A DNA stretch of 64,000 nt. Source: an uncultured Butyricicoccus sp. Its GTDB lineage: Bacteria; Bacillota; Clostridia; Oscillospirales; Butyricicoccaceae. Below the pieces are notes generated by a model. It was not told the DNA's origin. It made no database searches and saw only the letters and a program-made list of their open reading frames with translations. The DNA lies in assembly GCA_934532985.1 (NCBI GenBank), contig CAKTAV010000003.1, positions 124,001 to 188,000 on the forward strand, read 5' to 3'. The translations under genes and the position numbers were made by a program. Shown here piece after piece: positions 31,844 through 39,285 of this stretch. Each line of letters opens with the position of its first letter. The stretch's first letter is position 1.

Positions 31844-33040
31844 TTATTTCAATAATTCTGCGATGTCCGGGAATGGTGCGACCGAGCGTTGTAAAATACC
31901 GTGCATGTACGCAATGGCGATGCCGTAGTTGGTCATCGGGATGTTCTGCCGTGCGGCATGCGCGTAGCGGTAATTCATTTCGCGCTCATTGAGCATACAT
32001 CCGCCGCAGTGGATGACGAGACGGTACGCCGAAAGATCCTCTGGAAACGCCGTGCCGCTGGAAAACTGATAGTCCAGCGTCTTGCCGGTGTGCTGAGCAA
32101 TCCAGCGCGGCAGCTTGACCGTGCCAATGTCATCGCACTGGCGGTGATGGGTGCAGCCCTCCGCGATGAGCACGCGGTCGCCGTCATGGAGCTGATCCAG
32201 CATGCGCACGCCGCGCACTGAATCTACTAATGTGCCCTTAAACCGCGCCATTAAGATGGAAAAGGAGGTCAAATCAATGTCATCCGGTGTGTCACGAGAG
32301 ACCTTGCCGAAGGCCTGACTGTCCGTGATGACAATGCGCGGCTTGTCCTTCAGACGGTCGAGCGCCTGCGGCAGCTCGCTGTCACGCACCACCATGGAAC
32401 AGGCACCTGCTTCCAAGATGTCACGGATGGTCTGCTGCTGCGGCAGAATCAGGCGGCCCTTTGGCGCAGCAGAGTCGATCGGCACGACAAGAACCGCGAC
32501 GTCGCCGGGCTGCAGAAGATCGCCGACCAGATGACGTCCGCTATGCGGATCGACCAGCAGATGTGCCAGACGTTCCTTGAGTTCTTGAATGCCTGCTCCG
32601 GTTTGCGCGCTGATAGAAATACCATCGGTTTCAGTGTTTTCTGGCGCCAAATCCGCTTTGTTGTAGACAATGATATAGGGAATCTTTCGCTCCTGAAGCG
32701 TGCGGAGAAGCTGCTTGCAGTGTGAATCCAGCGGATGTCCGGCGTCGGTGACGACCAGGGCCACATCACAGTGGCGCAGGACGGACAGCGCACTGTGTAC
32801 GCGCTGCGCGCCAAGCGTGCCCTCGTCGTCCAGTCCCGGCGTGTCGATCAGCAAAACCGGGCCGAGCGGAAGAAGCTCCATCGCTTTGGAGACTGGATCC
32901 GTTGTCGTGCCCGCGACGTCCGACACAATGGCGAGCGTCTGTCCGGTCAGTGCGTTGATTAAGCTGGATTTTCCGGCGTTGCGCCGTCCGAAAATACCGA
33001 TGTGGACACGTTCCGCCTTGGGAGCATCGTTCATTCCCAT
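31844..33040 (-). CDS. hydF: [FeFe]-hydrogenase maturation GTPase HydF
   Basis: A 398-residue scaffold that carries and delivers the diiron subcluster to HydA. GTPase domain at 1 to about 175: G1 GRRNAGKSS, G3 DTPGLDD, G4 NKAD. A dimerisation domain follows. The FeS cluster motif is complete: C296-T-H298 and H344-C345-G-G-C348 (CxH-x45-HCxxC). ATG 33040 follows AAGGAG by 9 nt; the frame is open upstream but that part covers the promoter. HydE, HydG and the hydrogenase are not in this window, so the gene is separated from its partners. Confidence 0.96.
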   Translation of the reverse strand: MGMNDAPKAERVHIGIFGRRNAGKSSLINALTGQTLAIVSDVAGTTTDPVSKAMELLPLGPVLLIDTPGLDDEGTLGAQRVHSALSVLRHCDVALVVTDAGHPLDSHCKQLLRTLQERKIPYIIVYNKADLAPENTETDGISISAQTGAGIQELKERLAHLLVDPHSGRHLVGDLLQPGDVAVLVVPIDSAAPKGRLILPQQQTIRDILEAGACSMVVRDSELPQALDRLKDKPRIVITDSQAFGKVSRDTPDDIDLTSFSILMARFKGTLVDSVRGVRMLDQLHDGDRVLIAEGCTHHRQCDDIGTVKLPRWIAQHTGKTLDYQFSSGTAFPEDLSAYRLVIHCGGCMLNEREMNYRYAHAARQNIPMTNYGIAIAYMHGILQRSVAPFPDIAELLK

Positions 33041-33079
33041 ACCAATTCTCTCCTTTTTTAAGTGAAATCGTATGCCTGT

Positions 33080-33109
33080 ATTATACGATGCGGGGCGGGG
33101 AAAAGTAAA
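33080..33109 (-). promoter_or_regulatory. Promoter of hydF
   Basis: Minus strand TTTACT (33109-33104), 18-bp spacer, TATAAT (33085-33080). Confidence 0.65.
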
Positions 33110-33139
33110 GAGGCCCAAAGTGGTAGAAGGGTACCTTGC

Positions 33140-33168
33140 TTGCATTCGTTTTAGGAATATGCTACGAT
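33140..33168 (+). promoter_or_regulatory. Promoter of the deoxyribosyltransferase gene
   Basis: TTGCAT (33140-33145), 17-bp spacer, TACGAT (33163-33168), 32 bp before the ATG and divergent from hydF. Confidence 0.65.
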
Positions 33169-33200
33169 ACCATCGAGATCACACAAAGGAGATTGTGGGA

Positions 33201-33656
33201 ATGAGACGGATTTATATCGCGGGATTTGATGTGTTTTATCCGGATGCCGTACAGCGCGGTGCTCAGATGAAAATTGCCTGCGCGGAGCACGGCTGGATTG
33301 GACTGTTCCCGTTTGATAACGAAGCGGACACGCCGAAAGAAATTTTTGAGGGGAATTTGTCGTTTATCCGGCAGGCGGATACGATTGTTGCCAACCTAAA
33401 CCCATTTCGCGGAAAGGAAATGGACAGCGGCACGGCGTTTGAAATTGGATTTGCGCATGCGCTCGGCTTGGATATCTGGGGCTATTTGGACGATGACACG
33501 CCGATGCGCGACTGCCTTGGAGAAGTGGATGAGGACGGCTTCTCCGTGGAAAATTTCGGCTATCCGGTCAATCTGATGATCGCCGAACCGGCGCACATTG
33601 TGCGCGGCACGTTCCGCGACTGCCTAAATGCGATTCAGACCGCGGAGCGCAGCTAA
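33201..33656 (+). CDS. Nucleoside 2-deoxyribosyltransferase
   Basis: A 151-residue enzyme of the Nuc_deoxyrib_tr family that exchanges bases between 2'-deoxyribonucleosides for salvage. Family signatures: RRIYIAGFDVFYPDAVQRG at the N-terminus, ADTIVANLNPFRGKEMDSGTAFEIGFA (split here) with the catalytic Glu in the GTAFEIG segment and the substrate-binding Asp upstream. AAAGGAG lies 10 nt before ATG 33201; the longer upstream frame overlaps the promoter. Its last 33 bp overlap a small gene on the opposite strand. Confidence 0.93.
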   Translation: MRRIYIAGFDVFYPDAVQRGAQMKIACAEHGWIGLFPFDNEADTPKEIFEGNLSFIRQADTIVANLNPFRGKEMDSGTAFEIGFAHALGLDIWGYLDDDTPMRDCLGEVDEDGFSVENFGYPVNLMIAEPAHIVRGTFRDCLNAIQTAERS

Positions 33657-33779
33657 TTCGCGCGGCGAACCGGTGCGATGCCGCGTGACTGCGTCATCGG
33701 GACGAAACCGATGACGCAGTGCACAAAATTCACCCCATTGCTCGCTGGAGAGACGACCTAAACTGGCATGCTGCTGCAT
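33624..33779 (-). CDS. Possible small protein (51 residues), antisense to the preceding gene's end
   Basis: Starts MQQHASLGRLSSEQWGEFCA and ends REL-AAL-RGLNRI. GGAGGGAG lies 6 nt before the ATG at 33779, a better site than many real genes here. It overlaps 33 bp of the plus-strand deoxyribosyltransferase gene in antisense. Inside it is a perfect inverted repeat (ACTGCGTCATCGG and CCGATGACGCAGT, about 33688-33721) that may instead be a transcript-end hairpin for the plus-strand gene. No family recognised, so this may be a real small gene or a by-product of the hairpin. Confidence 0.4.
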   Translation of the reverse strand: MQQHASLGRLSSEQWGEFCALRHRFRPDDAVTRHRTGSPRELAALRGLNRI

Positions 33780-33880
33780 AATTACTCCCTCCTTCTTTTT
33801 GCATCTGTCCGCAGTTTACCCGCTTTCTGGCAGGTATATTCTCACGCGGTTTCGCAGAAGCTGACATAGGGTGAGAACGG

Positions 33881-34267
33881 ATGAAGCATTGGGAAAATAC
33901 CGCGGCGCTGGTCACGCTGGGCAGCTGGGGCTATCCGCTCGTCGAAATTGCGTGGCGCGGCTGGTCGCACTGGTCAATGGCGCTGGCGGGCGGCGTGTGC
34001 TTTGGCCTGCTGGGGCGGGTGTCCGAATGGCTGCGCTGGAAAAATCCGATCGTGCGATGCGCGGCGGGGGCGGCGGCAATTACCACTGTGGAGCTGCTGT
34101 TTGGCTGTATCTTTAATTTGGGCTTGCACATGCGCGTGTGGGACTATTCGAGAGAGTGGCTGAATTTGGGTGGACAGATTTGTCTGCGCTACAGCCTGAT
34201 TTGGTTTGCGTTGAGCGCACCGCTGATGCGTTTGGCGGACTGGCTGGGGCGCGAGCCGATAAGATGA
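33881..34267 (+). CDS. CmpB-like putative membrane protein (PF06541-type)
   Basis: A 128-residue membrane protein with about three to four hydrophobic segments. HMRVWDYSREWLNLGGQICL then RYSLIWFALSAPLM is the signature of the family annotated 'putative ABC transporter permease' (CmpB). Family members are usually near 200 residues; this one has only the core. AGGGTGAG lies a few bases before ATG 33881. The pantothenate kinase-like gene follows 25 bp later, probably in the same transcript. Function unknown. Confidence 0.75.
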   Translation: MKHWENTAALVTLGSWGYPLVEIAWRGWSHWSMALAGGVCFGLLGRVSEWLRWKNPIVRCAAGAAAITTVELLFGCIFNLGLHMRVWDYSREWLNLGGQICLRYSLIWFALSAPLMRLADWLGREPIR

Positions 34268-34292
34268 GAGAACGAAACGGGAGAACGACAAC

Positions 34293-35066
34293 ATGCTTTT
34301 GGCAATCAATGCACAAAATACGTTTATTACACTGGGCTGCTTCCGAAAAGGAGAGCTGCAAACCGTGACCCAGCTGGCGACCGAGCCGCATCACACGGCG
34401 GATCAATATGCGTGTGCGATTTTGGATGTGCTGCGTCTGCACCATGTGGAGCGCGATCAGATCGGTGGAACCGTACTGTGCTCGGTTGTACCGGCACTGA
34501 CCCGATCACTGCGCACGGCGGTGAGCACGCTGTTTCACTGTCCGGTGGTGACGGTGTCTGCCGGTGTAAAAACCGGTCTGAATATGAAGATTGACAACCC
34601 GCACATGCTGGGAAGCGACTTGGTTAGCTTGGCGGTGGAGGCTGTCTCCCGCGGAAAGCTGCCATGTGTCGTGGTGGATCTCGGCACGGCGACGACGTTT
34701 ACGATGGTGGACAAGCAGGGTGTTATGGTGGGCACGGCGATTGCGCCTGGCGTTCGTTTGGGCCTGGAAGCGCTGCGGGAGCAGGCGGCGCAGCTGCCCT
34801 CGGTCACGCTGGAAGAGCATGTCCCGCTGATTGGCAAGAACACGATGGATGCCATTCGCTCTGGTATCTTAAATGGTGCGGCGAGCTTGACAGATGGTAT
34901 GATTGATCGTGTGCGCGATCAGCTGGGGCAGCCGCTGACCGTGTATCTGACGGGACAGTATGCCGACCAGATTGTACCGCTAATGCGGGAACAGGTGAAC
35001 GCGGAGCCGTATCTTGCACTCATGGGCCTGCAAAAAATCTGGGAGCGGAATAAAAAACGATCGTAA
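34293..35066 (+). CDS. coaX: Type III pantothenate kinase-like protein with altered active site
   Basis: A 257-residue ASKHA-fold protein. Recognisable CoaX parts: start MLLAIN, GVKTGLNMKIDNPHMLGSD, VVDLGTATTFTMVD, IAPGVRLGLEAL. Key positions differ from the family: the phosphate-loop motif D6-I-G-N-T is N6-A-Q-N-T here, and GADR is GSDL (R to L at 110). D109 and D129 are kept. Asp6 coordinates metal/ATP in characterised CoaX, so activity may be lost or changed. GGGAGAAC lies about 9 nt upstream. If active it would phosphorylate pantothenate for CoA synthesis. Confidence 0.85.
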   Translation: MLLAINAQNTFITLGCFRKGELQTVTQLATEPHHTADQYACAILDVLRLHHVERDQIGGTVLCSVVPALTRSLRTAVSTLFHCPVVTVSAGVKTGLNMKIDNPHMLGSDLVSLAVEAVSRGKLPCVVVDLGTATTFTMVDKQGVMVGTAIAPGVRLGLEALREQAAQLPSVTLEEHVPLIGKNTMDAIRSGILNGAASLTDGMIDRVRDQLGQPLTVYLTGQYADQIVPLMREQVNAEPYLALMGLQKIWERNKKRS

Positions 35067-35083
35067 ATGGGAAAATATAATGT

Positions 35084-35109
35084 AAAAAACTCCCGAAAGG
35101 GAGTTTTTT
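35084..35109. terminator. Bidirectional terminator
   Basis: AAAAAACTCCC (35084-35094) with GGGAGTTTTTT (35099-35109), GAAA loop. It serves the coaX-like gene and the convergent azlD gene. Confidence 0.95.
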
Positions 35110-35132
35110 GACGTCTATTCAAAAATATAAAT

Positions 35133-35459
35133 TCAAAAGATAAACTGCACCAACGCCATATAGCACAGCGTTCCTCCTGCAATGGAAAGCAGCATCTGCC
35201 GCTTCCACAGGTGCAGAGCAATCGTCACGCCGACGCACAGCAGCTCAGGAATGGCGTGATTTCCCGTGAAGATGCTGACATTTTTGAAGCAGTAGATAAT
35301 CAGCATACCAAATACTGCCGAGGGCAGAACCGTGCCGAGATATTGGATATATTTTGGCGTCGGCTTTCCGGCGGGAAAGAGAAGAAACGGAATAAAACGG
35401 GTGAGCAGAGTACCGGCAACGACGGCGGCGATGGTGAGAATTTGCTGTGTGACGGTCAT
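35133..35459 (-). CDS. azlD: AzlD-type branched-chain amino acid exporter subunit
   Basis: A 108-residue membrane protein with three to four hydrophobic segments, typical AzlD (LLTRFIPFLLFPAGKPTP, YLGTVLPSAVFGMLIIYC). It pairs with AzlC to export branched-chain amino acids or analogues. The start at 35459 overlaps the azlC stop by 4 bp (ATGA), with GAAAGGAG upstream, so the two are coupled. Confidence 0.93.
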   Translation of the reverse strand: MTVTQQILTIAAVVAGTLLTRFIPFLLFPAGKPTPKYIQYLGTVLPSAVFGMLIIYCFKNVSIFTGNHAIPELLCVGVTIALHLWKRQMLLSIAGGTLCYMALVQFIF

Positions 35460-36157
35460 TTTGTTTCTCCTTTCGACAGCGGCGCGCGCAGGAGGGTAAG
35501 CACACCGAGAATGCAGAGCATGGACGGAATCAGGAAGCTGTCTGCGCCGAACAAGATCAGGCAGACGAGCGACAGTGTCAGTCCGAGCAGGGAACTGATG
35601 TGATTTTTCTCCTTGAGCCATTGCTCCATAAAAATAACGACGAACATAGCGGTCATGACAAACTCCAGTCCGCTGGTATTGAAGTGGATGAGACCGCCGA
35701 ACAGACCGCCGAGGGTGGAACCCGTAACCCAATAAATCTGATTGAGCAGGGTGACGAAAAAGGCAAACCAGCCGGGATCAATTCCTTCGGGAACTTCTGC
35801 GGTATAGTTGATGGAAAAAGACTCATCGCACATGCCGTAGATGAGATAAATCTTTTTTAAGCCGGTGCCCTTGAAGCGGTCGAGCATGGAGAGACCGTAA
35901 AACAGGTGGCGGGCGTTGATGAGCAGGGCGACGGTAAATGCCTGTAATGGGTGAAACGCGCCCATGAGAAGGTTGACGGTGAAAAACTCCATCGAACCGG
36001 CGAAAATCGTCATGCTCATCAGCATGGGATAGACAAAGGAAAAGCCGGAGACGTGCATATAAATGCCATATGTCATGCCGAGAAATAAAAATCCGGCGAA
36101 AATGGGGATGGTATAGGGAAAGGCCGCGCGCAGGGCGCGGCGCTTGACTGAATTCAT
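35456..36157 (-). CDS. azlC: AzlC-type branched-chain amino acid exporter
   Basis: A 233-residue membrane protein with about six to seven segments. Family signatures: FPYTIPIFAGFLFLGMTYGI, FAGSMEFFTVNLL, LLINARHLFYGLSML, IYGMCDESFSI. It forms the large subunit of the AzlCD exporter. AAGGAG lies 9 nt before ATG 36157. It follows the pseudouridine synthase gene by 11 bp and overlaps azlD, so the three form one minus-strand operon. Confidence 0.95.
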   Translation of the reverse strand: MNSVKRRALRAAFPYTIPIFAGFLFLGMTYGIYMHVSGFSFVYPMLMSMTIFAGSMEFFTVNLLMGAFHPLQAFTVALLINARHLFYGLSMLDRFKGTGLKKIYLIYGMCDESFSINYTAEVPEGIDPGWFAFFVTLLNQIYWVTGSTLGGLFGGLIHFNTSGLEFVMTAMFVVIFMEQWLKEKNHISSLLGLTLSLVCLILFGADSFLIPSMLCILGVLTLLRAPLSKGETK

Positions 36158-36168
36158 GGGGAAACTCC

Positions 36169-37068
36169 TTACTGATTGGGATGCAAAACGCGCCGCATGT
36201 CGTCTGGCAGCGGTGCGGTGAACGAAAGGGTGTGTCCGGTCAATGGCTGCGGAAAGGTCAGTCGATAGCTGTGCAGCGCTTGGCGGGGCAGAATGCGATC
36301 CGTGGGGTTATACAAAAAATCCCCAGGTAATGGATGTCCGATGTGCTTCATGTGCACGCGGATCTGGTGGGTGCGTCCGGTCTCCAGCGTGACCGCGGCG
36401 AGCGAGTAGCCGTTGGCGCGATCCAGACAGCGAAAGTGTGTCACGGCGGGTTCGCCGTCGGCGGAGACAATGCGCTCGATTGTGCTGCCATGGGCACGGG
36501 CAATCGGCGCGGAAATCGTGCCGCAGTCAGGGAGCGCACCGGTACAGACGGCGCGATATTCGCGGTGAATGTGCCGCTCTCGCATGGCGGTGGACAGCGC
36601 AGCCGCCGCGAGCGGATGACGGGCGAACAAAACCAGACCGGAGGTGTCGCGGTCAAGCCGCCCGATGGCGTGAGCGGAAAACGGTTCACCGATTTTCTGC
36701 GCCTGAAACGCGAGCGCATTGCACAGCGTGTCGTCATAATGCCCCTGCGAGGGATGGACGGGCACACCGGCGGCCTTGTTCAGCACCATGCAGTCGGCGT
36801 CCTCATAGACGATCGTCAGCGGCAGATCGGTGGGCACAATGGTGTCACTGTGCTGCGGGATGGCACGCAGATTCACTGTCAAAGCCTGTCCGGTCTGCAC
36901 CGGCACGACGACAAAAACCGGCTCATTGTCCAAACGGATTGAGCCGGGTATTTTTTTGAGTTGAACGAGCAGATGCCGGGAAAATCCGGCGGCGCGCAGC
37001 ACTTGCTCCACGCGCTGTCCCGCCTGCTCGGGCGGGATGAGAAACGTGATTTCAGTTCGTGTTTTCAT
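36169..37068 (-). CDS. RluA-family pseudouridine synthase, apparently leaderless
   Basis: A 299-residue enzyme that isomerises uridine in rRNA or tRNA. An S4-like N-terminal part (about 15-50) precedes the catalytic domain: IVYEDADCMVLNKAAGVPVH, the catalytic Asp in HAIGRLDRDTSGLVLF, and TGRTHQIRVHMKHIGHPLPGD (last residue separate). ATG 37068 is the first start after a strong promoter whose -10 ends only 6 bp upstream, and no ribosome site precedes it; an upstream ATG at 37125 lies beyond the promoter. The message probably begins at or near the AUG. Target site (RluC/RluD/other) unknown. Confidence 0.9.
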   Translation of the reverse strand: MKTRTEITFLIPPEQAGQRVEQVLRAAGFSRHLLVQLKKIPGSIRLDNEPVFVVVPVQTGQALTVNLRAIPQHSDTIVPTDLPLTIVYEDADCMVLNKAAGVPVHPSQGHYDDTLCNALAFQAQKIGEPFSAHAIGRLDRDTSGLVLFARHPLAAAALSTAMRERHIHREYRAVCTGALPDCGTISAPIARAHGSTIERIVSADGEPAVTHFRCLDRANGYSLAAVTLETGRTHQIRVHMKHIGHPLPGDFLYNPTDRILPRQALHSYRLTFPQPLTGHTLSFTAPLPDDMRRVLHPNQ

Positions 37069-37074
37069 GTGCCG

Positions 37075-37103
37075 AGTATAGCATATGCCGGTGCGATTGT
37101 AAA
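37075..37103 (-). promoter_or_regulatory. Promoter of the pseudouridine synthase-azlCD operon
   Basis: Minus strand TTTACA (37103-37098), 17-bp spacer, TATACT (37080-37075). The expected start point falls on or next to the ATG at 37068. Confidence 0.8.
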
Positions 37104-37111
37104 CAAGTATA

Positions 37112-37140
37112 TTGTGAAATGCCAAGGCAAAGGGTATAAT
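37112..37140 (+). promoter_or_regulatory. Promoter of the M42 peptidase operon
   Basis: TTGTGA (37112-37117), 17-bp spacer, TATAAT (37135-37140). The roughly 90-nt leader contains a small AAAGCG-ttgc-CGCTTTTTT hairpin near 37175-37195 that could attenuate transcription. Confidence 0.8.
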
Positions 37141-37237
37141 AGAGGACGAGATTAGGATGTGTTGGAAAAATTGAAAGCGTTGCCGCTTTTTTGATTTTCT
37201 GACAGCGCCTAACGTTCGATAAAAGGGAGAGAACGCG

Positions 37238-38263
37238 ATGAATGAACAACTGTATCAGCTGTGCTGTGCAGACGGCGTGACCGGCTTTGAGGGCAACGCC
37301 GCGCAGGTGGCGCAGCAGATGCTGGAATCATATTGTGACCGCACAGAGATTTCCAACAGCGGCTCGGTGCTCGGCTGGCTGTCCTGCGGCAAGGCAGGGG
37401 CAAAGACCGTTCTGCTGGACGCCCATCTGGATCAGATCGGATTTATGGTGACGGATGTGCTGGATGGCGGTTTTCTGCGCTTTACGCAGGTGGGCGGCGT
37501 TGATCCGCGCATGCTGCTCGGCGCCGAGGTGACAATTTTGAGCAATCCGCCGCGCTACGGTGTGGTTTCCTGCACGCCGCCGCATTTGATGAAGCCGGGC
37601 GAGGAAAACAAGGCGGTGCCGATGGAGGAAATGCTGATCGACACGGGTTTGCTGGATGCGCGGGCGTGCATCCGCATCGGCACGCCGATTGTATTTCGGG
37701 AGACGCCATGCGACCTGCTGGGCGGACAGATCAGCGGCAAGTGCCTGGATGACCGCGCGGGCTTTTACGCCATTGTGCGGGCGCTGAAACAGCTGACGAA
37801 GTGCGACCGAAAGGTAGACTTGGTCATTTGTGGCTCGACACATGAGGAGACCGACTCGTTTGGCGCGATTACCACGGCGTTTCGCATCCGTCCGGAGTAC
37901 GGTATTGCAGTAGATGTGACGCATGCGGACACGAAGGATGCCCCATCGGACGAGACGTTTGCCATGGGCAACGCCGTCATCGGCGTCGGCCCGAATATGC
38001 ACCGCAGGCTGACTGAGCAGATCATCCGCACGGCGCGGGCGTATGAGATTCCGTATGAGCTGGAGGTTATGGAGGGCAATACGGGAACCAATGCATGGGA
38101 TATGCAGGTGGTGCGCAATGGCATTGCGATGGCGGTGCTGTCCATTCCGCTGAAGTACATGCACTCGCCGATTGAGACGATTCAGGAGTCAGATATTGAC
38201 CTCACGGCAGATCTGATGGCGGCATTTTTGAAGGAATTTGACGGGGAGGTGCGCGAAGGATGA
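37238..38263 (+). CDS. M42-family metallo-aminopeptidase (1 of 3)
   Basis: A 341-residue dinuclear metal aminopeptidase of the glutamyl aminopeptidase/PepA (FrvX) type. Metal ligands and catalytic Glu are visible: H in LLDAHLDQIG, D in GKCLDDRAG, catalytic EE in GSTHEETDSFG, D in AVDVTHAD, H in KYMHSPIE. It trims small acidic or hydrophobic residues from peptides in the cytosol, usually as a dodecamer. AAGGGAGAG lies about 8 nt upstream. Its TGA overlaps the next ATG (ATGA). Confidence 0.94.
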   Translation: MNEQLYQLCCADGVTGFEGNAAQVAQQMLESYCDRTEISNSGSVLGWLSCGKAGAKTVLLDAHLDQIGFMVTDVLDGGFLRFTQVGGVDPRMLLGAEVTILSNPPRYGVVSCTPPHLMKPGEENKAVPMEEMLIDTGLLDARACIRIGTPIVFRETPCDLLGGQISGKCLDDRAGFYAIVRALKQLTKCDRKVDLVICGSTHEETDSFGAITTAFRIRPEYGIAVDVTHADTKDAPSDETFAMGNAVIGVGPNMHRRLTEQIIRTARAYEIPYELEVMEGNTGTNAWDMQVVRNGIAMAVLSIPLKYMHSPIETIQESDIDLTADLMAAFLKEFDGEVREG

Positions 38264-39285
38264 TTTCTATGTTACAAACACTGTGCGCACTGCCGGGGCC
38301 GTCGGGCTATGAGGACGCGGTGCGCGACTACATCCGGCGCGAGGCGAAGCCGGTTGCCGACGAAATCCGCGAGGACAGCATGGGCAACCTGATGGTGTTC
38401 CGTCGCGGACGGACGACCAGCGCGCATACCGTGATGCTGTCGGCGCATATGGACGAGGTCGGCGTGATCTGCCGCGGCTATACCGACGACGGCTGCATTC
38501 GATTTGGCTTTGTCGGCGGTGTGGATCCTCGCGTGGTGATCGGACGGCGCATTTTGTTCGGCGATGTGCGCGGCGTGGTTGGCATTAAAGCTGTGCATCT
38601 GACAACGCGGTCGGAGCGCGCGACCATGCCGAAGACAAAGAGCCTGTATATTGACATCGGCTGTACGGACAAAAAGGCGGCACAGAAGAAGGTGCCGCTG
38701 GGCACCTACGGCGTGTTTGATTCGCAATGTGTCGAGTTCGGTGACGGCCTGCTCAAGGCGAAGGCAATTGACGACCGCATCGGCTGCGCGGTTATGCTGA
38801 CGATTTTGAAGGAACAGCCGGCGGTGGACACATGGTTTGTGTTCTCCACACAGGAAGAGGTCGGTCTGCGCGGCGCGCGGTGCGCGGCGTATGAGCTGAA
38901 GCCGGATATCGCGCTGGTGCTGGAGGGCACGACGGCGGCGGATCTGGCGGAGGTCGAGGAGCACCGTCAGGTGTGCGGCCTGCGCAAGGGCCCGGTCATT
39001 GCGTTTATGGATCGAACGACGATTTATCACGAGGGCATGTGCGCGGCGCTGCGGACGTGTGCGGAGCAGCTGGGTATGCCATGGCAGACCAAGCACCGTA
39101 TTGCGGGCGGTACGGATGCCGGACGCATCCATCTGTCGCGCGAGGGCGTGCGAGTCGGCATTATTTCCGCGCCAGTGCGTTATATCCATTCGCCGTCGTC
39201 GGTGGCAGCCGTCGAGGATTTGAATAATATGCTGGCGCTGGCGCGTCGGTTCTTGGAGTATATAGGAGAGAAGCATGAAATTTGA
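38260..39285 (+). CDS. M42-family metallo-aminopeptidase (2 of 3)
   Basis: A 341-residue paralogue of the preceding gene, with H in MLSAHMDEVG, D in KAIDDRIG, EE in STQEEVGLRG and H in RYIHSPSS. Where most family members have a metal-binding Asp it reads LVLEGTTAAD, a Glu substitution that is also found in other M42 members. Start ATG 38260 overlaps the previous stop by 4 bp; a second ATG nine bases later is possible. It overlaps the next gene by 11 bp. Confidence 0.94.
   Translation: MISMLQTLCALPGPSGYEDAVRDYIRREAKPVADEIREDSMGNLMVFRRGRTTSAHTVMLSAHMDEVGVICRGYTDDGCIRFGFVGGVDPRVVIGRRILFGDVRGVVGIKAVHLTTRSERATMPKTKSLYIDIGCTDKKAAQKKVPLGTYGVFDSQCVEFGDGLLKAKAIDDRIGCAVMLTILKEQPAVDTWFVFSTQEEVGLRGARCAAYELKPDIALVLEGTTAADLAEVEEHRQVCGLRKGPVIAFMDRTTIYHEGMCAALRTCAEQLGMPWQTKHRIAGGTDAGRIHLSREGVRVGIISAPVRYIHSPSSVAAVEDLNNMLALARRFLEYIGEKHEI

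Noticed and set aside
33676..33721. Inverted repeat considered as a Rho-independent terminator
   Set aside because: The stem is perfect but no T run follows on either strand.
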